DNA of 64,000 bases from Mytilus californianus (GCF_021869535.1 NW_026262668.1:66494058-66558057); one strand, 5' to 3'; shown: positions 37,501 through 52,500, numbered from the stretch's first letter. The notes: generated from the letters alone by a model not told the origin. Numbers and translations: made by a program.

Positions 37501-40500
37501 AAGGTCTTTTTTTATTATACTTGCATGATTGATAGTTGTTATTAGAAGTTATTTGATCTCATTACATTAAATATTCATTAGAATTTTGAAATTGAACATG
37601 TCACATGACGCTGCAATAATTTTTTTATGAGAGTTTTTGAAAGTTATGTCAAGGTAGAACAGTATGACATATTCTGTTCAATGTTATTCTGCAGTTTCTC
37701 ATTCAAGGTCTTTCTAACCTGTCTTCGTACTTTATTTGGCCTTTTTAACTTTTTTGGTTCAAGCGTCACTGATGAGTCTTTTGTAGATGAAACGTGCATC
37801 TGGTGTACAAAATTTTGTAGAGAATCAAGCTGTGACATGATGGAAAAATTAAACAATTATATTTTGAATCAGTGTTCTTAAATGGGTGTTTTCATATTAT
37901 TCTTGTATTATGTCCACGTACAGTCGTATTGGGTCAAGGTTAGCAGCTGATTGAGACCCAATATGACTATACGTGGGCATAATACAGAATCGATATGAAA
38001 AAACACCCATTTTATTGTCGAGCCTGCGACTTTTGTCGCAGAAAGCTTGACATAGGGATAGCGATCCGGCGGCGGCGGCGGCGGCGGCTACGGCGGCGGC
38101 GGCGGCGTTAGCTAACTTCTTAAAAGCTTTATATTTTAGAAGGTGGAAGGTCTGGATGCTTCATACTTTGTATATGGATGCCTCATGTTACGAAGTTTCC
38201 GTCAGTCACATGTCCAATGTCCTTGACCTCATTTTCATGGTTCAGTGACTACTTGAAAAAAAAGTTCAGATTTTTTGTAATGTTAGATTCTCTCTTATTA
38301 TAAGTAATAAGATAACTATATTTGGTATGTGCGTACCTTGCAAGGTCCTCATGCCCGTCAGACAGTTTTCACTTGACCTCGACCTCATTTCATGGATCAG
38401 TGAACAAGGTTAAGTTTTGGTGGTCAAGTCCATATCTCAGATACTATAAGCAATAGGTCTAGTATATTCGGTGTATGGAAGGACTGTAAGGTGTACATGT
38501 CCAACTGGCAGGTGTCATCTGACCTTGACCTCATTTTCATGGTTCAGTGGTTATAGTTAAGTTTTTGTGTTTTGGGTCTGTTTTTCTTATACTGTATGCC
38601 ATAGGTCTACTATATTTGGTGTATGGAATGATTGTAAGGTGTACATGTCTAGCGGGCAGGTGTCATCTGACCTTGACCTTATTTTCATGGTTCAGTGGTC
38701 AAAGTTAAGTTTTTGAGTTTTGGTCTTTTTTTCTAATACTATGTGCAATAGTTCAACTATATTTGGTATGTGCGTACCTTGCAAGGTCCTCATGCCCGTC
38801 AGACAGTTTTCACTTGACCTCGACCTCATTTCATGGATCAATGAACAAGGTTAAGTTTTGGTGGTCAAGTCCATATCTCAGATACTATAAGCAATAGGTC
38901 TAGTATATTTGGTGTATGGAAGGACTGTAAGGTGTACATGTCCAACTGGCAGGTGTCATCTGACCTTGACCTCATTTTCATGGTTCAGTGGTTATAGTTA
39001 AGTTTTTGTGTTTTGGTCTGTTTTTCTTATACTATATGCAATAGTTCAACTATATTTGGTGTATGGAAATATTTTATGATCTATTTGGCAGTCACGCAGG
39101 TTTTATTTGACCTTGACCTCATTTTCAAGGTTCATTGCTCAGTGTTAAGTTTTTGTGTTTTGGTCTGTTTTTCTAATACTATGTGCAATAGTTCAACTAT
39201 ATTTGGTATGTGCGTACCTTGCAAGGTCCTCATGCCCGTCAGACAGTTTTCACTTGACCTCGACCTCATTTCATGGATCAATGAACAAGGTTAAGTTTTG
39301 GTGGTCAAGTCCATATCTCAGATACTATAAGCAATAGGTCTAGTATATTTGGTGTATGGAAGGACTGTAAGGTGTACATGTCCAACTGGCAGGTGTCATC
39401 TGACCTTGACCTCATTTTCATGGTTCAGTGGTTATAGTTAAGTTTTTGTGTTTTGGTCTGTTTTTCTTATACTATATGCAATAGTTCAACTATATTTGGT
39501 GTATGGAAATATTTTATGATCTATTTGGCAGTCACGCAGGTTTTATTTGACCTTGACCTCATTTTCAAGGTTCATTGCTCAGTGTTAAGTTTTTGTGTTT
39601 TGGTCTGTTTTTCTTAAACTATAAGCAATAGGTCAACTCTATTTGTTGTATGGAAGAATTGTTAGCTGTACATGCCTGCCTAGCATGGTTCATCTGACCT
39701 TGACCTCATTTTCATGGTTCATTGGTCAATGTTTAGTTTACTTGGTTAATGTTAAGTTTATGTGACAGTTGTAATAAAGCTTTATATTTAGGACTATCAA
39801 CATAATATCAATGATTAGTAAAGAAGGCGAGACATTTCAGCGTGTGCACTCTTGTGATGACTTGTATAGAACAGTTTAAACCATTTAAAAAATATATTAG
39901 TGATATTCATTTGAGAAATGGTCCCAAGTCAATAGCCTGTAACTCAGTAGTTGTCGTTGGTTGCTTGCTGTCTGTCATATTTGGTTTTTTTTTTCGTTTA
40001 TTGTTTTGTCATATATCAGGCCTTTGGTTTTATTGTTTGATTTGTTTTACATTTTGTTATGTCTAGCCCTTTTACAGCTGACAATGGAGACTTCAGTTAT
40101 AATGTTTGGATAAACCTTAACATGGTATTTTGTTTTAAGTATTAGATACACCTATGAGAAAGTAAATGCCAATGCTCTTGATATCATCTGCAGCCTCCAG
40201 AATTTTGCTCTGCTAATTGATTTGGTTTTCGTTTTCTCTGGCATCAAAGATTTCTCCTGAAAAATTAATAATAAAGGGTAAGAAACTGTCTGGTTTGGTG
40301 TTTTTCATAGTTTAATGATCAAGAATTGATTTTTGTCACTATGAAAACACCCTCAAATACCTCCTTTAGAGTTGTTTCTATAAGGGGAGAGGTGGGGCAA
40401 CCTCCACTAAAGCCTTTCCTTGGAACCAAATGGAGACCAGACCCTTTTGCCAAGTATGTCACCATCTGCAGTTTAAATTACAATTTTATATGATTGCTGA

Positions 40501-43500
40501 ATCTAGCTATTAAACTCTTCGACCTATCGGGGACCAAATACAAATAAAAACATTTTACTCAAATTTCTTATTGCAAATTCAGTTCTATTCATATCTTCAA
40601 AAGTGGACACATTTTGACTGCAGCGATTTCAGGTTAAAATTTGATGACAAAACATTATTATGGTTCGTCTTTAATAAAAGGCTAGTCATTAATATTTATA
40701 ATACATCAAAAAAGAAAATGGAAAATTCAAGTTTTTAGTCATCTGAAACAGCAGTTTTAATATACAAAGCCTTGGAAATAGGTTAAGCTTATAATTTAGA
40801 ATAAAAATGTATTGAATTTAAAACAAGGAATTACTTGAATCAGGAACAGTTTTGAATTCTGGAAAATTGATAAGAAATGTATGATGAAAACTAAACCAAT
40901 TAAAAAGGGTTAGCCATGCATGCATTGAAAAGGGGGTTTAATTGTTAGTTTATACTGAAATAACAGTGAAATTAACCTGAACCTTAGCCATATATGCATA
41001 CATGGTTAACCCTATTTAGTTAAGTTAGTTTTTATCTTACATCTCTCATCAATTTTCCAGAATTCAAAATTATTCCTGATTCAAATAATTCCATGTTTAA
41101 ACTGATTCAAGAAAGAATGTAGATCTGAAAGTATTACTTAGACATACTTGATTTCATAATGAAAAAGGAAATAAGACTTTTAAACTAGACAAGTTACCTG
41201 CAATCTTCTTTATTCACAGAGGAATATACTTAACTGAAGTTATTAAATGTTTGCATAGAGGTAACCATATCATGCTGGGTTTATTGACTTGTCAAGAAAG
41301 GGATATCCTAGACTGATTAGTGTTCATTAAGGTGATAAATTGATAACCAAGGTTACATAATAACCAGGATTTTAGATGTTATTGACTAATTTATCAGACA
41401 CAAGCTCTTTCAGTCTGATTTATGCCTTTTTATTTCATTATAAAAATAATCCATTCTTAGTGAAATCATTAAGGAAAGTTTGATGTAGTGATGAATCAAA
41501 TAAAGTCTCATTTCTATGGGTAGGAAAACATATTATAATGTTCATCATCCTGTTGTTAACCCTGTAATTGAAAATAATCTTGATAAATGCAGAAGCCCAT
41601 GCAACTGAATTGTGCATTTTAACTTGCAGAATTATGTCCTCTCTCAATTGTCTCTAAAGATATTTTTCCTATTAAAGATATTTTTTCCTATTTATATATT
41701 TAAAAGCATTATGATGCACCCCCAGCTAATCTAGTGAGTTTGTTTTGCTGGCTTTCATTATGCAGGGAGGAGACTTTTGATAAGAAAAAAAATAAATTCC
41801 ATGTGCACATCACATGCTGGATTAACTGATTACCTGCTGAAATGCATGTTAAGTTATTTTTGCAACTTTCATATAGATAGGAAGGTGAAAATCAATGTTT
41901 TTTATGTGGCTAAGGTTATGGCTAGGGCTAGTGTCAATGGGTAAGGATTGGTTTTAAGGTTAGCTGTTTATTTATTATATAGTCCTATATTGGTTGGTCC
42001 CCTAAAGTAAACATGGTAAATGAAGGCTGTGAACACAAGGAGGAGCGAGTTTTTCACTCTCATCCTGAAATATTTATAATTATGATGCTATTAAAGGAAC
42101 AGCACCAGCTACCCAATGTTAAAGTTTAGTCTAACTTTCACTCAAACACTAGTAAAATTTTCACTTAAGACAATTTATATGTTTTACAACCAGGAAACAG
42201 GAAAAACCTTTTTCAACAAAGTTCTGAAGGTATAATGTTTTTGACTCATCTGTCTGTCTGTCAGTCCCTCTGTTCGTCTGTCAGTCCCTCTGTTCGGCTG
42301 TCAGTCCTGTTCTTGTCATTGCTTCTCCTCTGAAACCACACAGCAAGATTTCATACAACTTTGTAGATAAGAAGGAAATACTATGTAGTGCATATCGACA
42401 GGGAATTATGATTCAACTTTTTTTCTAGGAGTAATGCCCATTTGAACTTAGAATTTTGGCCTAAATATACTACTGCGACAGTTTGTCATCACAAATCCTT
42501 TGAAACCACACAACAGAATTTATGAAACTTCGTAGATAATAGGGACTTAATATGTAGAAATTTTTATCATTTGACTTTTGTAGGAGTTATGAGTCTTTGA
42601 ACTTTGGAATCTGTTGAGATTAGGTGTGGGCGTGGGGTATGAGAGTGTGCTTACAAAGGTTCTTTAATTTTTATTTACAATTACATGTTTTTCATCTTAA
42701 AATGTCAAATCTTCTTTTCTAAGATTTATATATGACAGTTTTATACCCTTTTTAGCTCACCTGACCTGAAAGGTCAAGTGAGCTTTTCTCATCACTTTGC
42801 GTCCGTCGTCTGTCGTCCGTCGTCCGTAAACTTTTACAAAAATCTTCTCCTCTGAAACTACTGGGCCAAATTTGACCAAACTTGGCCACAATCATCATTG
42901 GGGTATCTAGTTTAAAAAATGTGTACGATGACCCCGCCAACTAACCAAGATGGCCACCATGGCTAAAAATAGAACATAGGGGTAAAATGTAGATTTTGGC
43001 TTATATCTCTGAAACCAAAGCATTTAGAGCAAATCTGACAAGGGGTAAAATTGTTTATCAGGTCAAGATCTATCTGCATTTAAGGAAATTTTGCCGTTTT
43101 TGGTTATTATCTTGAATGTTATTATAGATAGAGATAAACTGTAAACAGCAATAATGTTCAGCAAAGTATGATCTACAAATAAGGCAACTTGACCAAAATG
43201 GTCAGTTGACCCCTTAAGGAGTTATTGCCCTTTATAGTCAATTTTTAACCATTTTTCGTAAATTTTTGTATACTTTTACAAAAATCTTCTCCTCTGAAAC
43301 TACTAAGACAAATTTAACCAAAATTGTCCACAATCATTATTAGGGTATCTAGTTTAAAAAATGTGTCCGATGACCCTGGCTGCAAACCAAGATGGCCGAC
43401 ATGGCAAAAAAATAATACATAGGGTAAAATGCAGTTTTTGGCTCATATCTCTGAAACCAAAGCATTTAGAGCAAATCTGACAAGGGGTAAAATTGTTCAT

Positions 43501-46500
43501 TAGGTCAAGATCTATCTGCCCTGAAATTTTCAGACCAATCAGGCAACATGTTGTTGGTTTGCTGCCCCTGAATTGGTAATTTTAAAAAAATTTTGCAGCT
43601 TTTGGTTATTATCTTGAATATTATTATAGATAGAGATAAACTGTAAACAGCAATAATGTACAGCAAAGTTAGATCTACAAATAAGTCAACATGTTCAAAA
43701 TTGTCAATTGACCCCTTAAGGAGTTATTGCCCTTTATAGTCAATTTTTTACAATTTTCATAAATTTTGTAAATTTTTGTAAATTTTTACAAAATATTTTC
43801 CACTGTAACTACTGGGCCAAGTTCATTATAGATAGAGATAATAGTAAGGAGCAAGAATGTTCAGTAAAGTAAGATCTACAAACACATCACCATCACCAAA
43901 ACACAATTTTGTCATGAATCCATCTGTGTCCATTGTTTAATATGCACATAGACCAAGGTGAGCGACACAGGCTCTTTAGAGCCTCTAGTTTTTTTTTTAA
44001 ATTGTACATGTTGAATAAATTGAAGAAATTTTTTCACTTGAATTGTTTTACAACCATGAAAAAAAAAATTGAATTCAAGGAGAACGGATTGAAATTCTGT
44101 ATAAAATAGGAAAAGTTCAAAGACTTGTCCTGTAATTTTAACTTTCTTTTAAATTTACTGAATTAATAGCTTTGATTCATTCCTGTCAGTTTTCAAGGCT
44201 CCATACAGACTTGTGAATGGCTATGAAATTATGCCAGTGAAGGTGATGAAATTCCCCAATAAATTGTATCATATATAATTGTCAAGTAAAACCTAATTTA
44301 TTTCTATCTCTTTTTTACTGCATCTATTTGGCATTTCTGTTCATAAAAGAATATAGCAGCTTTTGTAGGTTACGTAAGATACATTAATAAAACATCTTAC
44401 TTAATCTAGAATTAATAGCCTTGTCTAGCAGGACAATTTAAAACTGAGAAAAATCAATAATAAAGCTAGAATTCGTAATCTTCACTTCTTATATGACACA
44501 AAATAACAGTTTTAAATAGCACAAATTTGTAGAAATTTACAGAAGACAGTCGCTAGAAATGTAGAGAAAATAGAAAATAAAAGCTGTGATTTCAGGGAGA
44601 GTAGACAGAAATTAACCTCATTACTCTAAAACAAAGTTGATTTTGCAATTTTCCCCAGTGAACCCCTAAAAACAGCTGCACAGTAAGGTTACTATAAATG
44701 GATTAAAATATATGCAAGTGTTCAGCATATTGTTCTTGCTGTGAAATCAATATTGAAAACTTTACTGTAAAAAAAGTGATTAAGACAGACAATTTTGATG
44801 GTCTTATAGCTAGCTTTTATATGAGCTATAAATGCAGGCAGTATGTAAACTAGTTCAAATTTTAAAAATACTGGATAAGGATGGTGCTATATTCTTTAAA
44901 ATTAAACCACAAGTGTTTAGATATAAGAAGATGTGGTATGAGTGCCAATGAGACAACTCTCCATCCAAGTCACAATTTGTAAAGGTAAACCCTTATAGGT
45001 TAAAGAACGGCCTTCAACACGGAGCCTTGGCTCATACCAAACAGCAAGCTATAAAGGGCCCCAAAAATGACTAGTGTAAAATCATTCAAACAGGAAAACC
45101 AACGGTCTTATCTATATAAAAAACGAGAAACACTTATGAACCACATCATCAAACGACAACTACTGGACATCAGGTTCCTGACTTAGGACAGGTGCAAACA
45201 AATTCAGCGAATTTAAACGTTTTGATAGGTGCCAACCTTCACCCTACCTGAAACAAGAGTGTAACATCACAACATAGAAAGACACATTATAAAATATCAA
45301 TTGAAATGGCTTAACTCAATCAAAAGACATATTAACAAAAACAAGTGAACATACACTGAACGAATAAATTTGATCTACGACACAATGTAAATACAAAATT
45401 AATAAAACAAGGGGGTTAGATGTTAAACAATATCAGAAAGACAAAATGCTGCCAATTAAAATAACGTTTAGTCTAGATAAGGATGGACCTTTAATTTGAC
45501 CTTTAACATCTTCTGTTGCTAATATATTTTTATCACTGCTCCTGAACTGCTTTTCAGAATTTTGTGAAACTTTCACAGAATCTTACATGCATGGTGTACT
45601 TTTGAACCTCTTATTTCATTTCTTCCTTCCAAAATCTTTGAGGTTTACTCTGGTATGGCATGAACTTTGCAATACTTGCATATATAATTATTAATATTTA
45701 TATCTGCTTCTCTTTTTTAATCCCCAATAAGAATTAAATGAACTTTTTTTTTTATAGTTTTCAGAATATACATGTAATACCACTGTGCACACATTTTTTT
45801 AGTTATCTGAATAATTTTTTGGATTAAAATCTGAAAATCATAGACTTTGCAAGCAGTGAGGTGTCATATTATTGTGCACTTTGCTGGCAGTACTTCTAGT
45901 TTTCATCACTGATAAGAACTTAATGTTGACTTCTCTAAAGAAATTATTTACAGAAAATGAAAGAATATGGAGTAAATGTACATGGGACATAATCACACAC
46001 AATACATAGATTCTTGTGACTGACCAATTAAATCATATCAAAAGATATAGGATGTGAAAATGGACCATATGTCCAGAATTTCTTCCTTTTAGTACTTTAT
46101 TATTTCAAACTTTGTTGTAGTGCGTTGTACTGTCTGATTTCTTCTGGATTCCTGAAATCCTTTCTATGTATGTTTTCTCAACAGAAATATACTTATATAG
46201 TTTCCTTCTCCATGTTATCACATTTATGCCTCCAGCATTGTAACATAAAGATCACAAGATCAGCAGGCATCAGTAATTTATGTAATATCTAATATTTGAA
46301 TGGGAAGCTATAAAGATATGTATATATATAATCATGTGTTCCGACAAAATTATGTATTTCATGGCCATTTTCTGCTTCAAGTTATAGACCTGTTCAGAAA
46401 TTGTAGAAGGATGCATCTCGCTTTAGCAGACATATACAACAAACCTACTAACAAGCACAGTTGGTATTAGCTTGTATATATGTACTTGTTCTAAAATTAT

Positions 46501-49500
46501 CACACATGTCTGTATTTACATAATAGATTTAATGGGGTCATATAGAGTTGATCACCCAGGTAAAAATAGTAGTCAAAGAGGGACATTGAGGGTGCTATTT
46601 AATTATTTTGGGATTCATCTACTATCAAATAAGACTTATATTAGCTTCCCATTGTTAATATTTAAGATTTCAACACAACAGACCATTTCTGTTAATTCTG
46701 TCTTCTTATTTCCATCTTTATATTTTCTGTTTTGCAACTAAATATTTAGTTTTCATCATTTCAAATTCATAGAATTTAAACTCTTGAAATATCTTTTTCA
46801 CTACAATTTTAAATTAGTCAAATTGGATTTTGATGTTTTTCACTTTCCTCATTCCTAAGTTTTGCCCTCTGTTGTCCTGTTTCTTCTCAATAACATAAGT
46901 TAGCCTTGACCAAAAGTTTTATAAGGAAATGTGTAGGATCATTGAGCACAGGTAACATTTGACATTGACATATATTTTTATCATTAAGAGTTATATCAAT
47001 TAAAGGCATTTGAGGTTTCCGATGACAAATAATAATGAAAATGGCATGTACCAATTCTGTTTCCTTCCAAGAGCCTATCTATTCTTTTTTTCATACTGCT
47101 CAGATATAAATGGTTTGAAATGCATCAATATATAAATACACATAGAACTTTATGACTAAAATTGTCTTGACAGAATAGTTAAAACTGTCTCAGGTCAACT
47201 CTTTTTGCCCCGTTTTTCATCCAATCTGTTCCACTGAGTGTATTGGTTGAAGTTTGTATTTAGGGTAGTATACCATGTAGTTGTGGTCACATCAGCTTAA
47301 AATGTAGTAGACAAATTGTTCATCTTGGTGTCAACTTTTTAAAATATATTCCAAATTTAGGTTTAGACCTAGATTTCCTGTGTTCACTGAACATGGAAAG
47401 ATTATAGTGTGACCCAGGCATGATGTCTAATATGAACATATCTTGTTAGTTCCTAATTTATGTCTCTTGTCAAAAAAATCTACTTTGAAGTTTACTTTCA
47501 ATTTTTTTTAGTAGGGTTAGACCATATCTTTACACATTTTCAAATTAATAGTAAGTACAAATGTACTACTTAAAGTTAACGCCAAAAAACTGAAATCCTG
47601 ATACACAAGTATGAAGCAAAATATAAAAAGCCCAATAGAAAGTTAGTGAAAAAAATAACCAAAGTATTAGCATACCTGAGTATAAAACAAAACATAAAAA
47701 AAACAATAGCAGCTTAGCATAAAGAAGTAACATATAGTATTAATCATTATAGCAGCTTTTGAAAATTGAACACAAGAAACTGAATTCCTAGTACACAAGC
47801 TTCAGTTGAAATATTAGTAAAAACAAAATCAACAAAGTATAAAATAATCTTTAGCATTAGACGTAAGTAGCTTTTGAAAATTGATATTGTATCAATTCAA
47901 ATGTGCTGATTCTGGGCTAGTATCAATACTTGATTGTAGTTATGTGTTTGAGATCATTGCTGTTACATTTTCAGTAACTGTTTAGATGACGAGCAACAAT
48001 AAAAACCAGTAATTTGACATATTGAAATCTTCGGTATGATCTTTTATATACATCCATTACATTCAATGTTTCCCATGGAAATCTTCTTAATGATTTTTTA
48101 TCTATACATCAATTACATTTAATGTTTCCCATGGAAATCTTTTGAATGATCTCATGTATTGCTTGATTTTATATTTTTCTGTTCTAAACCTTGCTTACAT
48201 GTTTTTAATAAAAAAAAGACAGATGGAAAATGGACAGGTATCATTAAAGGTAACCCTTAAGTAAGAATGTCATGTATATAAAAATAAGGAGATGTTGTAT
48301 GGATGCCAATGATACAACTATCCCCAAGAGACCAAAGGGTGTGCAAGTACACAACTAGTGGTCATTGTACATCCTTCAACAATGAGCAAAACCCATATAA
48401 CATAGTTCAATCAAAAGCCCCAACATGACAATGTAAATCAATTCAACTAGAAAACCAACGACCTGATTTATGTTCATGTTTGTAGAATAGTTTATCTGTT
48501 TCCCTTTGTACATAGTATGTACCTATTTCTTCAGGCCAGTCACTTTGATCTTTTTCCAATTCATTAGTAATTAAATTTTCCATCTAGTTGTGAATTTTTA
48601 AAATCCACGTTTCATTTACCTTTTTCATCTGAAGCCAAACTAACTACATAAACATTTAAATTTCATTAAACAAAAATTTCTTTTAAGAGTCATAAATTGA
48701 ATTTGTGTGAATTAGTTATCCTATATTGCTTGTGAGAGCATGATTGGAAATTTCAAATAGTCATTATATTAATGAATGAAAGGATATGTAGGGTAAACTT
48801 CAGCAAGACAGCAACTCATCAACAAAAATTGAAAACGTCTAAAGGTCATCAATAGACGACCTTCGAGCACTTTCCTGTCACAATGCTTATGTTATTATGT
48901 CACAGTAAGAACCGATTGTTCGATGACGTCGTTTACACTGATTGACCCAGGTCAACCGGTGTAACTCTATAAAAAACAACTTGAGATTGGTATATAGGCA
49001 GGTATCTATATACAATATGTCAAGCTCTCAGTCATCATGAATTAATATAGTTGTGAATGAAATTGCCAGGTTTTCCTACCACCTCTAATTCTCCCAATAA
49101 GGAAAGACTGTTGCTGAGGAAAAATTAATGAGTCAGACTCAATATTACAAGGAGGGGAAGAAGGATAAGGTTAAGAATGTTTTTTTATTCAGGAATTTCG
49201 GGTATCAGCGTTTCTTTTTTCGGAAATTCAAGATGACACCCCTCCAACACCAAAACCCCCCCCCTTTTTTACAAGTGAACACTGCACTACATTGTAATCA
49301 TTATGGCACGTTTTAACCATGCAGACATGAATCTTTTGACTGAGTTGACAACAGACATCTCGAACACTTTCTCTGGTGATAGATATGATACAGGGGCGGA
49401 TCCAGAACCTCGAAGTCTGGGGGGGCACCATGAAACCAAAATTAAAGATTTGTTTAGATATGTATATATGCGAGTGTGGGTGGTGGTGGTGTCATGTATT

Positions 49501-52500
49501 GGGGATGATGGTGGTCGTGGAAGGGGGGGTCAGGTCTTCATTTCTATATCTTTTCATTATTTTTGGATCCATTTCTTTCTACTCTTTTATTTGCTGCCAA
49601 TTGTCCTCTATTCTTTATAGTTCATCACACCTTTAATCTGTTTTCTATATTTTTGGGGCACATTTTTTTCTAGTCTTTACTTTTTGACCATTATTCTCTA
49701 ATCTGTAAACCCCATTCATACCCTCATTCACGGTAAACCATTCATACCCTCATTCATGGTAACCTATTCATACCCTCATACATGGTAATTAAACAAGAAA
49801 AAAATGTGTATACACATATTACTGTACTATAATAGAAAAAGAATGGATATTGGGTATCCATCCACGACACAAAATCAGTACATGCACAGCAGAAAAACAC
49901 ACAATAAGCAAAGGAACAGCGCTTTTGTTGCTGTTCTTTATCTCAAATATGAGTATAGGTTTTCTAAAAGTACAATATCATTTTATTAATGATATATATA
50001 TAAGGCACAGACCATTCATGTTTTGTGGAGGGGGACTTAAGGTTTTTTTTAAAGACAAATCATTGGTTTCTATAAAAAAAATAAAGGGAAAAAACACGAC
50101 ATTCAGTTTAAAAAAATGCTGTATGCATTGAAAAAAAATCGTTTGTTGTTTAATAAAGTCCGAAAAAGACTTCTGAGAAAGACACATTCCCCAGAAACCG
50201 TATACAATGTGAGTGTTTGGTAATAAAGACGTATCTCATATCGATGCTAACATTCCTGACACTAAACATCTATTTTTACATATTCTTTTCAGACCGATTT
50301 TAGTTGGTAATGTCTTTCCTGATCAGAAGATTTCTCTTGTTAATCGATCTTGATCATGTAATATTGTATTAGAAATCAATAAATATATTCGTATTAATTC
50401 CAATCAGCATGTAGATGTACATGTAGTTTACATAAATGCTTTTGGATATAGACATTACACAAAGGTGTCAATATTTACACAACCATCGATAAGTTGTCAT
50501 AAATCACGCATGTTGAAGCTGGGGTTAATTAACGACCAGTTTAGGAAGTCAGATCAAGCTGTGTCTTGATTTTAGATCTAGATATCTAGCTATATCGATA
50601 GATAAACAGATACAGTAGCAATAAAACTATGTTAGAAAAATTTTTGGTGACCCCGACTGGGGGGGCACGTGCCCCCTGTGCCCCCCCGGTAAATCCGCCA
50701 CTGTGATAATGAAACTAACCTATCTCTCTTCTTTTGTTACTATATTTGAGCTGAGACACCCTTGCAGGAAACTGCCTATATCTAAATATACAGAATGTGC
50801 CACACTTTGCAGAGCCATCTTACAAGTAATTTTGTCTTACTTTCCACATGAAATTGTTAGTAAATTAATTATATACATTTTCACTAAAATAATTTTAAAT
50901 ATTTCTGACTTGTTTTTGGACAATATATCTCATGTTTTATGTTGTTAAGCTGATATATAAGTCCTAGAAAGTAGAATTTTAATTATTAATGTAGGACCAC
51001 TTATTTACTCCTGAACAAACATTTGATGTTCATTTCTACAGAGATTAATATTGATATGAATATCATTGCCTTCAATTTACTTAACTATAAAATGTCTTTC
51101 TCAATGTTAAATGTTCAGTGATATGAATCTGAAATCTAGCCATGCTGGCAGATCTTTTATTGAAATATATGTATTACTTTTATATTGTGACTGTAGTTGG
51201 ATTATATAATTTGGACTATCTATAAAGATGTCTGCCCTTGCCTTGTTTGTAATTAGTTGGACTTAAGTTGAAACCCATTGAGAATTAAGATTTTGATTTT
51301 ATTTTCATGAATAGATATAAAATGAAATCAAACTATCCATTAATGTTATTTAAAAGGTATTTATTAGATGTAACATTTAGATATTGAGTTTATATATTAT
51401 TTTGTCAATAACAGGTAATGTGCAACTGAAAGAAACAGTACTTATGTGCATGAATGTTTCTTTATGGAACTCTCCTGTTATTTTGGACATTAGAATCAAA
51501 TGTATAGTGGGGGTGGGGGATTGTGGTTTTGATAAAAAAAAACCAATAAACAAAAATTATTCCACTTTGAACTATTGTACTGGAATTAATTCAACTGTGA
51601 CTATTTGATACTGCATCAGGGGTGTATGATTTGTGTCCTATTATTTCATCAAAGATAATTCTTGCTTCAGTTATGAAAGGATGATTTTGTCCGGTGAGTG
51701 ATTCAGGTTCCTGTGAACCTCTACTTTCATATCTTATTTATATGTAGGTACATTTAGTGCTTGTCAGATATTTGTGGATGTCAACAACTGTTCTGCATGA
51801 TTGATGGATGGATGACTGTTTAACGTCCAGTGGCATATTCAGGATGAGAACATGTTATTGTGATATGAATATGAACCCTGCTTTGTACTAGACCGACACG
51901 CTGAGCCAGATTTTTATCTTGCTAGTTCACAATGAAACAGTCTGCAGAAAGACATATCACTCTACCCAGACCCATTATTCTGACTCGTAGCCAACCAGTC
52001 TTTGCTATTACTCCTTAATGCTGCGTGTTTAGCGAAGAAGCAGCAAATACTAATTTTACAGTCTGTGGTTTGACCCACACAAGGTTCAAACCCACAACCA
52101 CCCTCACTCAAGGCGAACACTCTACCATGAAACCACTGAGGCAGTTTGTTCTACATGAAGATTGGTATGAGGCTTATTGTATAAAGTGGCTGCAAATTGG
52201 TTTTTGTTAGGCCGTTCAGGTTTCTTTTTCATAAACATGTTCCACACATCTCCTTTGTTTCATATTTCAATTATTTTTTGACACAATGTTATTGTTTATT
52301 TACAGGATATAAAGCCTACAAATAATGTGGAGTCAGGAGAACACGTCCTAGGAAGTCTGGCCAGAATGACTGTTTTAATTACTCATTTAATTGTAGAATT
52401 TGCTAAAAGTTTACCAGGATTTGACCGTTTGTCAAAAGATGATCAAATTATATTGCTCAAGGTAGGTTTTTTTCTTCAATTCATTCACAGTTTTACCAAT

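Larger units (their letters stand above)
34002..52305 (+). other. EcR: Intron 4 (18.3 kb) of EcR
   Basis: The longest intron, between LBD helix 1 and helix 3. It holds families C (34430-35165), A (35195-36165, 36782-36995, 39905-40095, 44922-45485, 48280-48475), G (38016-39834), B (42754-43988), palindromes (37881-38011, 40817-41101), a CAG/CTG-ended element (49391-50703) and a SINE-like repeat (51800-52146). Nothing recognisable was seen in 36996-37880, 40096-40816, 41102-42230, 43989-44920, 45486-48030 and 50709-51680, which are plain AT-rich sequence. Confidence 0.85.

Noticed and set aside
38067..38108. GGC repeat as a CpG island or promoter
   Set aside because: It is a short trinucleotide tract inside the family G start, also expected in other copies of that family. 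No start site evidence.
49303..49636. Two overlapping open frames of 105 and 86 residues
   Set aside because: They span the left end of the CAG/CTG element and a T-rich tract. Composition is low-complexity with no homology.
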